64,000 nt of DNA from Microbacterium psychrotolerans. GTDB taxonomy: Bacteria > Actinomycetota > Actinomycetes > Actinomycetales > Microbacteriaceae. A program made the translations under genes and the position numbers. Location of the stretch: positions 1 to 64,000 of the forward strand of contig NZ_JAVFWO010000004.1 of NCBI RefSeq assembly GCF_031085295.1. Reading direction: 5' to 3'. Below, piece by piece: positions 57,140-64,000 of this stretch. Below the pieces are notes generated by a model. That model did not search any database. It had not been told where the DNA came from and was given only the letters and a program-made list of their open reading frames with translations. Position 1 is the first letter of the stretch, and every line of letters begins with the position of its first letter.

Positions 57140-58575
57140 CCGAGCTCCCCTGCCGTCGGGCTCAGGTCGACCAGGCCGCGCGAGAAGACGTTCGCCGGAT
57201 CGTACGAGCGCTTGACCGCCACGAGACGCTCGTACTTGGCGCCGTAGACGGCGCGCGCCACCGCCTCGTCGCCGGCGACCGAGGTGAAGTTGATGTAGGT
57301 CCCGGCCTTGTGCGGCGCCAGCGCCTCGTCGAACCGCTTGGCCCACGCGACGAGCGGCGCCTTCTCGCCGGGATACTCCCAGTCCGCTCCGATGTTGGCG
57401 CCGAACGGAGCGCCGACGCCGGCCGTCGAGTCGTTCGACGAGTCCCGCGGCGTGCGTCGGCCGGCGATGATCTCGAACGGGCACATCACCTGGTGGGCGA
57501 TGTGGGCGCTCGAGTTGAGGGCGCGGCCCGTGTAGGCGTCGCTCATCTCGATCACGGTCTCGATCGCTGCGTCCGATAAGTCCTGCAGGAATAGGTGCTT
57601 CCAGTAGTGCGAGATGCCGTATCGGAACTCGTCGTCGGTCGCGTGCTGCAGCGTCACGTGCGGCATCGTGCGCAGGCTCTGGTAGATCGGCGTGCCGAGC
57701 GCGAACATCCCCGCCGTGGCCGCCGGCTCGTCGGCAGGGTCGCCGTAGAACACGGTCGCCAGCGAAAGGATCGGCTGTCCGCGGTGCTCGGCGGGGATCT
57801 GCGACCAGTACTCGGGGGCACGGAGCAGCCGCAGGTAGGTGCCGATGTTGCCGGGGGCGTCGAGACCCCACTCGCGGAAGTGCCGCATGATCGCGGTGCG
57901 GTCGGATGCCGGGAAGAGCGCCTGACGCACCGTCGCGAGGCCCGGGAGCGGCACGGTGCGGAACGTGAACCGCGTCGCGATGCCGAAGTTGTGACCGGCG
58001 CCCTTGAGCGCCCAGAACAGGTCGGGGTTCTCCTCGGCGTTCGCGGTCAGGATGCGGCCGTCCGCGACGACCACCTCGATCTCGACGACGTGGTCGACGG
58101 TCGCGCCGTGCATCCGCGCGAGGTAGCCGAAGCCGCCGCCGAGCGTGAGTCCGGCGACGCCCGTGTGCGAGACGACACCGGCGGGAACGGCGAGGTCGTA
58201 CGGCTGGGCGGCGCGGTCGACGTCGCCCCACCGGCATCCGGCTCCGACCGTCACCGTGCCCGCCTCGAGGTCGAACGCGACCCCGTCGAGCAGCGCCGTG
58301 TCGATGAGCACCGCGCCGTCGGCGACCGCGGTGCCCGCGAGGTTGTGGCCTCCGCCGCGCACGGTGAGGGGCACCTGGTTGCCGACGCACCAGCGCAGGG
58401 CGTCCGACACGTCGCGCGCGTCGCGGCAGCGCACGATGGCGGCGGGAAGCCGGTCGATGTCGGCGTTCCAGACGCGCCGGAGCAGGTCGTAGTCGGGGTG
58501 GTCCGGATAGACGACCTCGCACGAGACGGCGGCACCCAGCTCGGAGAGCGCGGCGGGGGCATGGGTGAGGGTCAT
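57136..58575 (-). CDS. FAD-linked oxidase, berberine-bridge/6-hydroxynicotine-oxidase type
   Basis: A 479-residue VAO/PCMH-fold flavoprotein. VRGGGHNLAG gives the His (about 77) used for covalent FAD attachment; GAGCRWGDVDRA, GVAGLTLGGGFGYLARMHG and NPDLFWALKGAGHNFGIAT complete the FAD domain. The second (Cys) attachment site of bicovalent enzymes is replaced by Ser/His (VVSHTG). The C-terminal RSYDPANVF is the BBE domain. Known relatives oxidise C-N bonds or sugar hydroxyls with O2. GAAGGAG precedes the ATG. Confidence 0.9.
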   Translation of the reverse strand: MTLTHAPAALSELGAAVSCEVVYPDHPDYDLLRRVWNADIDRLPAAIVRCRDARDVSDALRWCVGNQVPLTVRGGGHNLAGTAVADGAVLIDTALLDGVAFDLEAGTVTVGAGCRWGDVDRAAQPYDLAVPAGVVSHTGVAGLTLGGGFGYLARMHGATVDHVVEIEVVVADGRILTANAEENPDLFWALKGAGHNFGIATRFTFRTVPLPGLATVRQALFPASDRTAIMRHFREWGLDAPGNIGTYLRLLRAPEYWSQIPAEHRGQPILSLATVFYGDPADEPAATAGMFALGTPIYQSLRTMPHVTLQHATDDEFRYGISHYWKHLFLQDLSDAAIETVIEMSDAYTGRALNSSAHIAHQVMCPFEIIAGRRTPRDSSNDSTAGVGAPFGANIGADWEYPGEKAPLVAWAKRFDEALAPHKAGTYINFTSVAGDEAVARAVYGAKYERLVAVKRSYDPANVFSRGLVDLSPTAGELG

Positions 58576-58589
58576 GGGGGCTCCTTCGG

Positions 58590-59690
58590 TCATCGGGTCG
58601 GCACGGGGGCGGGCTCGGCGGTGTACGGGCCTGCGTCGGGCAGGGCGGGGGGCGTGCGCCCGGCGAGGGTCGCGCGCAGGTGGGCGGCGCAGCGCAGCAG
58701 GAACTGCTCCAGCTCGCTGTCGGGCCGGAGCGCCCGCAGCTGCGCGAGCGACTCGGCGTCGCCGGCGGCAGCGCGGGCCTCGTATGCGACGGCCAGCGCA
58801 TCGAGGCTCTGCAGCGCTTCGTCGGTGAGATCGGGATGCCCCGCCCGCCACGTCGGGTCGGCGACGTGCAGCTTCATCTCGGCGCGGACGACGCCGATCG
58901 GCTCGATCGTGAGGTTGATCGACGGGTTCTGCGCGAGGACGAGATCGAGCGCGGCATCCCAGTCGATGACGCCCTCACCGCAGGGGGCGATGAAGCGCGA
59001 CAGCCCCTCCTCGGTGCGCCATAGCGCGGCGTCGCGGAGCTGGGTCGTGCGCACGTGGGGCGCGATGCGGGCGATCCCCTCGAGCGGGACCTCGGCGCGC
59101 ACCGCGAGGTTGGCGGGATCGAGGCACACGCCCAGCACGTCCTCGCCGACCGCGTCGATGAGCCGCAGCAGCTCGAACGTGGTGATCTCCTCGTGCGTCT
59201 CGAGGTTGAGTCGCACACCCGTCTCGCGGAGCACCGGTGCCAGCCGATGCAGGAATCCCTCGGTCGCGGCCAGCTGATCGGCCCAGTCGGCGTCGGTGCG
59301 GAAGCGGTCGGTGAAGAAGATGCCGGGGTAGGGCTTGTAGCCGCCGACCGCTGTCCAGGTCTCGGTCCAGCCGAACTCGGCGCACGTGCGGATCATCCGC
59401 TCCATGCCGGCGAGGTAGCTCCCGTCCCCGAGGTCCCGCACCCGCGGCAGCTCTGCGGTCATGTACGGGTTGACCTTGCCGACCCCCATCTCGACGTAGA
59501 GGTCGAGCTCGTCCGCGAGCTGCGCGAAGTCCCGCAGGAACCCCGGATCGAGGGTCGGTGCGATCTCATCCAGGGTGCGCACGTTGACGCCTTCGAGCCC
59601 CATGGCGGCGACGGCACGCAGCGTCTGGAGGGGGTCGCCCCATCCGCTCCTGCCGTCGGTGAACTTGACGTCGGTTCCCACGCGGGTCAT
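58590..59690 (-). CDS. sugar phosphate isomerase/epimerase-like TIM barrel, paralogue 2
   Basis: A 366-residue paralogue of the protein at 56078-57139, alike along its whole length: RVGTDVKF, LYVEMGVGKVNPYM, NLETHEEITTFE (Glu), CLDPANLAV (Asp), TIEPIGVV (Glu). The His ligand position is changed to Gln (TTQLRDAAL), so metal use or activity may differ from paralogue 1. The first 20 residues also include DGRSGWGDP not found in the other. Overlaps the ABC gene by four bases. Confidence 0.85.
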   Translation of the reverse strand: MTRVGTDVKFTDGRSGWGDPLQTLRAVAAMGLEGVNVRTLDEIAPTLDPGFLRDFAQLADELDLYVEMGVGKVNPYMTAELPRVRDLGDGSYLAGMERMIRTCAEFGWTETWTAVGGYKPYPGIFFTDRFRTDADWADQLAATEGFLHRLAPVLRETGVRLNLETHEEITTFELLRLIDAVGEDVLGVCLDPANLAVRAEVPLEGIARIAPHVRTTQLRDAALWRTEEGLSRFIAPCGEGVIDWDAALDLVLAQNPSINLTIEPIGVVRAEMKLHVADPTWRAGHPDLTDEALQSLDALAVAYEARAAAGDAESLAQLRALRPDSELEQFLLRCAAHLRATLAGRTPPALPDAGPYTAEPAPVPTR

Positions 59691-60556
59691 GCGGCGATCT
59701 CCTTGTCGAGGTGCGGGACGAGGGCGGCCGCCGCTCGGCGGCGGTTCTCGCGTCGCTGCCGCTCGGCGGCGGGATCCGCCCGTGGCACGGCCTCCAGCAG
59801 CGACTGCGTGTAGGGGTGGGTGGGGCGCTCGTAGACCTGCTCGCGCGTCCCCTGTTCGACGACGCGGCCCTTCTCGAGGATCACGAGGCGGTCGCACAGG
59901 TACCGGACGACGGCGAGGTCGTGCGCGATGAACAGGACCGACAGGCCGAACTCGGCCTGCATGTCCTTGATGAGGTTGAGCACCTGGGCCTGCACCGACA
60001 CATCGAGCGCCGAGACGGGCTCGTCGCACACGAGCACGCGGGGCCTCACCACGAGCGCCCGCGCGATCGCGATGCGCTGTCGCTGGCCTCCCGAGAAACT
60101 GCGCGGGTACCGTTTGACGTGCGCCGGATCGAGGCCGACCCGCTCGAGCATCTCGGCGGTGCGGGCCCGACGGCCGGCGGCGTCGAGGTCGGTGTGCACG
60201 CGGAGCGGCTCCGACACGATCTGCCCGATCGTCATGCGGGGATCCAGGCTCGAGTAGGGGTCCTGGAACACCATCTGCACCTGCGAGCGGAACACGCGCT
60301 CGGCGCGATAGGTCATGCGGCGCAGGTTGAGGCCGTTGTAGACCAGGGACCCGGCCTGCGGCCGCTCGAGTCCCATCAGACAGCGGACGGTGGTCGACTT
60401 GCCCGACCCGGATTCGCCCACCAGTCCCAGCGTCTCCCCCGCGCCGAGGCTGAACGAGACGTGATCCACGGCGGTGAACTCCCGCGATTCCCGCCCGAAG
60501 CGCTTGACGAGATCTTCGACCCGCAGGTCGACGCCGTCGGTGGTCAGCGTGTTCAT
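59687..60556 (-). CDS. oligopeptide/dipeptide-type ABC importer ATPase (DppF-like)
   Basis: A 289-residue ATPase of an Opp/Dpp-type importer: Walker A GESGSGKST, signature SFSGGQRQRIAIARAL, Walker B VLVCDEPVSALDVSVQAQ and the family tail ending HPYTQSLLEAVP. It belongs to the five-gene transporter set that begins the operon. The four-base overlap on either side means strict cotranslation. Opp/Dpp importers carry peptides but also sugars, opines, nickel and plant metabolites, so the ligand is open. Confidence 0.93.
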   Translation of the reverse strand: MNTLTTDGVDLRVEDLVKRFGRESREFTAVDHVSFSLGAGETLGLVGESGSGKSTTVRCLMGLERPQAGSLVYNGLNLRRMTYRAERVFRSQVQMVFQDPYSSLDPRMTIGQIVSEPLRVHTDLDAAGRRARTAEMLERVGLDPAHVKRYPRSFSGGQRQRIAIARALVVRPRVLVCDEPVSALDVSVQAQVLNLIKDMQAEFGLSVLFIAHDLAVVRYLCDRLVILEKGRVVEQGTREQVYERPTHPYTQSLLEAVPRADPAAERQRRENRRRAAAALVPHLDKEIAA

Positions 60557-61467
60557 CGCCGTGCCTCCTCGAGGATGGCGCCGCTTACGAGCGCGGGTGG
60601 GACGGATGCCGCGGCATCCGCTCGCATGACGTCCTCGACGGTCTGCAGCCTGACGTTCGGATCGGCGTCGACACTCGGAATGGATGCCAGCAGCCCGCGG
60701 GTGTAGGCGTGCTCGGGCGACCGGAACAGGTCGTCGACCGGGCGGTCCTCGACGATGCGGCCGTGACGCATCACCGCGACGCGATGGGCGAGCCCCGCGA
60801 CGATCGCCAGGTCGTGGGTGATCAGCAGCACGGCGAGCCCGAGCTCGCGGGACTGCTCCTCGAGGAGGTCGAGCACCTGCTCCTGCACGCGCACGTCCAG
60901 TGCGGTGGTCGGCTCGTCGGCGATGAGCAGCTGCGGTCCGGCGATCAGCGCCGCGGCCATCACGACCCGCTGGCGCATCCCTCCGGAGAACTCGTGGGGG
61001 TAGGCGCCGAGGCGCGTGGCCGCGGAGGGCACACCCAGCCGATCGAGCATCTCGACGGCCTGGCGTCGCGCCGCCCGGCGGCCGACGCCTCGGATCACGA
61101 GGGGTTCGGCCACCTGGTCGCCGATCGTGAGGACGGGGTTGAGGGCCGTCATCGGGTCCTGGAACACCATGGAGACCGTGGATCCGCGCAGCTGACGCAG
61201 TCGTCGCTCCGGGGCACCCACCACCTCCTGGCCCGCCACCCGCACGGAGCCGGACAGCTCGACCGTGGGATCCAGCCGCAGTACGGCCTTCGCGGTCATG
61301 GACTTGCCCGAGCCGGACTCGCCGACGAGCGCGACGCGCTCTCCGCGCGCGATCGTCAGGCTGACCCTGTCGACCAGCGTGAGGTCGCCGTGACCGGAGT
61401 CGGTGCGTGTGGCGGCAGGGACGCGCACCGTGAGATCGGTGATCTTCAGGACGGGTGCGTCGGTCAT
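60553..61467 (-). CDS. oligopeptide/dipeptide-type ABC importer ATPase (DppD-like)
   Basis: A 304-residue ATPase: Walker A GESGSGKSM, signature EFSGGMRQRVVMAAAL, Walker B LLIADEPTTALDVRVQEQ and the OppD/DppD tail PEHAYTRGLLASIPS. Four-base overlaps with both neighbours. Together with DppF it powers the transporter. Unlike many DppD proteins there is no Cys cluster near the C-terminus, so no 4Fe-4S cluster is expected. Confidence 0.93.
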   Translation of the reverse strand: MTDAPVLKITDLTVRVPAATRTDSGHGDLTLVDRVSLTIARGERVALVGESGSGKSMTAKAVLRLDPTVELSGSVRVAGQEVVGAPERRLRQLRGSTVSMVFQDPMTALNPVLTIGDQVAEPLVIRGVGRRAARRQAVEMLDRLGVPSAATRLGAYPHEFSGGMRQRVVMAAALIAGPQLLIADEPTTALDVRVQEQVLDLLEEQSRELGLAVLLITHDLAIVAGLAHRVAVMRHGRIVEDRPVDDLFRSPEHAYTRGLLASIPSVDADPNVRLQTVEDVMRADAAASVPPALVSGAILEEARR

Positions 61468-62426
61468 CGCTTCCTCCGCAGGCTCGGGTCGAGACGGACG
61501 CGGAGGGCATCGCCCAGCAGCCCGAAGGCGATCGCCGCGATGGTGATGGCCAGTCCCGGGAACGTGGTGACCCACCACGCGGTGGTGATGTACTCGCGGC
61601 CCTGGGCGACCATGGCGCCCCAGTCGGCGCTGGGCGGGGGTGCGCCCACGCCGAGGAAGGCGAGACCCGCCATGAGGACGACGGCGCCCGAGATCTCCAT
61701 GCTCGCCTGGACGTACACCGAATCCATCGAGTTCGGCAGCACGTGGCGGACGAGGGTCGGGATACGGCGGATGCCGTTCACCCTCGCCGACTCGACGTAC
61801 GCCGAGTTCATCGACACCCGCAGGATGCCGCGGACGAGGCGGGTCGTGCCGGGCCACATGGCGATGACCATGGCGAGAACGACCGAGCCGAGCGACGGGC
61901 CGAGAGCGGCGGCGATGCCGAGCGCGAGCACCATCGACGGCAGCGCCATGAACATGTCGCAGATCCGCATGATGGTGGCGTCGACCCCCCGAGGCGAGAG
62001 CACCGCCGCGCAGGCGACGACGACGCCGACGAGCGTGGACAGCGCGACGACGGCGATCGCCGCGAGCAGCGTCATGCCGGCACCGACGAGGAGCCGCGAG
62101 AGCACGTCGCGCCCCGCGTCGTCGGTCCCCATCCAGTGCGCGGCGCTGGGCGGCAGCAGCGCGTCGGACGGGATGGCGAGGTACGGGTCGTACGGAGCGA
62201 GCAGCGGGCCGATGATCGCGACGACCACGAGCGCCGCCGAGACGACGATGGCGACGCGGTCCAGCGCTCCCGCGTGCGTCCCGAACAGACCCCGCAGCCC
62301 CTTCGAGATCCCGCCGCCGAGACCGGCGGGTGTGAGCCACTCCGCCGTGCGTGGCGGGCGTGGACGCGGGTCGTCGGGCGAGGAGGTCTCCTCATCGAGT
62401 CCCGGCGGATCGGTGGTCAGCGTCAT
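61464..62426 (-). CDS. ABC importer permease (DppC-like)
   Basis: A 320-residue permease with an extended Pro-rich cytoplasmic N-terminus, six membrane helices, MGTDDAGRDVLSRLLVGA (typical DppC entry) and the EAA loop SAYVESARVNGIRRIPTLVRHVLPN. It pairs with DppB. Gene order and overlaps are those of a standard importer operon. Confidence 0.93.
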   Translation of the reverse strand: MTLTTDPPGLDEETSSPDDPRPRPPRTAEWLTPAGLGGGISKGLRGLFGTHAGALDRVAIVVSAALVVVAIIGPLLAPYDPYLAIPSDALLPPSAAHWMGTDDAGRDVLSRLLVGAGMTLLAAIAVVALSTLVGVVVACAAVLSPRGVDATIMRICDMFMALPSMVLALGIAAALGPSLGSVVLAMVIAMWPGTTRLVRGILRVSMNSAYVESARVNGIRRIPTLVRHVLPNSMDSVYVQASMEISGAVVLMAGLAFLGVGAPPPSADWGAMVAQGREYITTAWWVTTFPGLAITIAAIAFGLLGDALRVRLDPSLRRKR

Positions 62427-63448
62427 GCGCGGGCTCCCGTCAGATGCGACTCGCGCACGCGCGGGTCTGTCCAGATCTGCACGACGTCGACGACGAGGCT
62501 CGCGACGGTGAAGACGACGCCGATGACCAGGACGCAGCCCAGGACGGCGAAGGTGTCCTGGTTGAGGACGGCCTGATTGAGGTAGGTCCCGATGCCGGGC
62601 AGGGCGAACACGCTCTCGACGAGCAGGGCGGCGCCCATCATCCAGCCGAACTGCATGCCGAGCAGGGTCAGCGTCGACCCCATGGTCGACCGCAGTCCGT
62701 GGTGCAGCACCACGCGCGCAGGCCCCGCACCCTTCGAGACGGCGAACGAGACGTAGTCCGAGTCGAGGGCGCCGATCATGTTCGACCGCACGTTGCGGGC
62801 GATGGTGGACATGAACGGCGCGCTCAAAGCCAGAGCCGGGAGGATCAGATGCGACAGCGAGTCGGCGAACATCGGCGGGCTGCCGGCGAGCAGCGAGTCG
62901 ACGAGCGTGAAGCCGGTGACCGGCGGCGGCGCCATGCTGAAGGAGTTGGCTCCCGAGATGGGGAGCCACCCCAGTGTGGATGCGAACCCCCACTGGAAGA
63001 GGATGGCGAGCCAGAACACGGGCACGCCGCCCGCGAGGACGAACAGGATGCGCGCCGACACATCCGGGGCGCGGTCGCGGAGCGCGGCCGAGAGCGCCCC
63101 GAGCGGTACCGCGACGATCACGGTCAGGATCATGGTGACCACGACCAGCTGCAGCGTCGTGGGGACGGTCCCGGACAGGTCGCTCACCACGCTCTGGTGT
63201 GTCGACGCGGACTGGCCCAGGTCGCCGCGCAGCGCGCGGCCGAGGAACACCACGTACTGCTCGATCACCGGCAGATCGAGGCCCAGGCGTTCGCGGGCCT
63301 GCGCGATCTGGTCGGCGGTGGCGGTGCGTCCTGCGGCGACGCGCGCCGCGTCGCCGGGGATCAGCTTCGTCATGAAGAAGACGATCGTGATGATGCCCCA
63401 CACGCTCAGGAGCGCGAGTCCCAGCCGCTTGGCGATATAGGTCGCCAT
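62423..63448 (-). CDS. ABC importer permease (DppB-like)
   Basis: A 341-residue permease beginning MATYIAKRLGLALLSVWGIITIVFFM, with the DppB signature PGDAARVAAG, RERLGLDLPVIEQY and EAA loop DYVSFAVSKGAGPARVVLHHGLR. Six or seven hydrophobic segments are visible. The gene follows the binding-protein gene after a 70-base spacer containing a strong hairpin, and overlaps dppC by four bases. Confidence 0.93.
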   Translation of the reverse strand: MATYIAKRLGLALLSVWGIITIVFFMTKLIPGDAARVAAGRTATADQIAQARERLGLDLPVIEQYVVFLGRALRGDLGQSASTHQSVVSDLSGTVPTTLQLVVVTMILTVIVAVPLGALSAALRDRAPDVSARILFVLAGGVPVFWLAILFQWGFASTLGWLPISGANSFSMAPPPVTGFTLVDSLLAGSPPMFADSLSHLILPALALSAPFMSTIARNVRSNMIGALDSDYVSFAVSKGAGPARVVLHHGLRSTMGSTLTLLGMQFGWMMGAALLVESVFALPGIGTYLNQAVLNQDTFAVLGCVLVIGVVFTVASLVVDVVQIWTDPRVRESHLTGARA

Positions 63449-63482
63449 TCGGGCCTCCTCGTTTCGGTTCGGTCGGGGTGGA

Positions 63483-63512
63483 CGGTGGCCCCGCCGTGCG
63501 GCGGGGCCACCG
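63483..63512 (-). terminator. intercistronic hairpin between binding-protein and permease genes
   Basis: A perfect 13-bp stem (CGGTGGCCCCGCC with its complement) around a four-base loop, between the ABC binding-protein gene and dppB. With no T-run it is more likely a partial terminator or mRNA-stabilising element that lets the binding protein be made in excess. Confidence 0.6.
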
Positions 63513-63517
63513 CGGCG

Positions 63518-64000
63518 TCACTCGGTGACGACGAGCATCGTCGGGTCGAACAGCTGGTACGTCGGCGAGTAGCTGATGCCGCCCACGCCGTCGCGGAGCA
63601 TGATCGTGGTCACCGGGTTCGACACGTTGACGCTGACGTCGTCGGCGAGGATCTGCTCCTGCGCCTGTGTGAAAAGGTCGCAGGCGGCGTCGGGGTCGAC
63701 GGTCGAGATGCCCTCCTCGAGCAGCGCGTCCACCTCGGGGTTGGAGTAGAGCGCGTAGTTCGTCTGGCCGATGAACTGCGAGTCGTAGACCCGGAAGAGC
63801 ATCGGTCCGATCTCGGGGTAGTACGGGAAGTCCCAGAGCAGGCCGAGGTCCGGCGTCGTCTCGGGAGACTCGATCATCGCGACGTACTCGGGGTAGGTCA
63901 CGGTCTGCAGCTCCAGCGTCAGGCCGATGTCCTTGAGGTTCGACTGCAGGAGCGTGGCGGCCTTCTGGTGCTCGGGGATCTGCGCCTGGTAGGCCATCGT
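63518..64000 (-). CDS. ABC importer substrate-binding protein (partial, 5' end outside window)
   Basis: The C-terminal 160 residues of an SBP_bac_5 (DppA/OppA-like) protein: QAQIPEHQKAATLLQSNLKDIGLTLEL, TPDLGLLWDFPYYPEIGPMLF and NPEVDALLEEGISTVDP are the family's C-lobe blocks. It is the first visible gene of the 13-gene operon; the signal peptide and promoter are beyond the right edge. Its Trp/Tyr-rich segment (WDFPYYPEIG) would line the ligand cleft, but the ligand cannot be told from this part. Confidence 0.9.
   Translation of the reverse strand, partial: TMAYQAQIPEHQKAATLLQSNLKDIGLTLELQTVTYPEYVAMIESPETTPDLGLLWDFPYYPEIGPMLFRVYDSQFIGQTNYALYSNPEVDALLEEGISTVDPDAACDLFTQAQEQILADDVSVNVSNPVTTIMLRDGVGGISYSPTYQLFDPTMLVVTE

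Noticed and set aside
56078-58801. Very long leftward frame that would fuse the TIM barrel to sequence upstream
   Set aside because: The upstream part is an out-of-phase reading of the FAD oxidase; the barrel has its own ATG overlapping the oxidase stop.
1-64000. tRNA, rRNA, insertion sequences, integrases
   Set aside because: No cloverleaf-like sequences, rRNA blocks, transposase motifs or flanking duplications were recognised on either strand.

Overview
The window is high-GC, gene-dense DNA with short spacers. Gene content and style point to an actinobacterium of the family Microbacteriaceae, most likely Microbacterium (inference: DUF222/HNH protein, DUF1918, DUF2188, a 'GGATGCC/GGCATCC' word style, Cys-rich leaderless short ORF). 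No rRNA, tRNA, CRISPR array, insertion sequence or prophage was seen. About two thirds of the genes look like ordinary chromosome.

Layout. 0-6.7 kb: sbcCD, a Nudix hydrolase, an alpha/beta hydrolase and small or hypothetical proteins. 6.9-9.7 kb: a leaderless 33-codon peptide ORF with a Cys-Cys-Arg-Met-Cys end upstream of an orphan winged-helix regulator, then a DNA glycosylase and a VOC protein. 9.7-17.3 kb: two aldo/keto reductases, an S9 peptidase, tandem NAD(P)-binding paralogues and an M23 peptidase. 17.3-22 kb: TetR regulator, agmatine deiminase, amidase-signature enzyme and C45-type hydrolase. 22-26.7 kb: an MFS pump with a TetR regulator, and a second TetR/SDR pair. 26.7-34.4 kb: HNH, pgi, a secreted lytic transglycosylase, a DUF899 protein, a chitin-binding-domain remnant, HAD and Nudix. 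34.4-43.8 kb: a probable structured RNA, the DUF222 HNH protein, DUF2207, MarR, a TetR-controlled ABC-2 exporter, tdk, hsp20 and L-serine dehydratase. 43.8-50.6 kb: a CYP152-type P450, DinB with no stop codon in the expected place, a zinc-ribbon/Vsr-like protein and an ArsR operon.

50.7-64 kb (leftward, continuing past the right edge) is the most notable region: one tightly overlapping operon of at least 13 genes. It encodes an Opp/Dpp-type ABC importer, two paralogous xylose-isomerase-like TIM-barrel proteins, a covalent-FAD (berberine-bridge/6-hydroxynicotine-oxidase type) oxidase, a pita-bread (M24) protein that has lost its metal ligands, an amidase-signature enzyme, a cytosine-deaminase/AtzC-like amidohydrolase, an acetamidase/formamidase and an AtzH-like small protein. 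The set reads as import, oxidation and stepwise C-N bond hydrolysis of an unknown amide- or ureido-bearing small molecule, possibly a glycoside.

Regulation. Many genes have a TANNNT box ending 5-7 bases before the start codon and no Shine-Dalgarno sequence, so leaderless transcription looks common here and helps choose several starts. Palindromic operators lie over the start codons of the ABC exporter and ArsR operons. hsp20 has a perfect CIRCE element plus a HAIR-like repeat. A near-identical 18-bp operator is shared by the MFS/TetR pair and the DUF899 gene 9 kb away.
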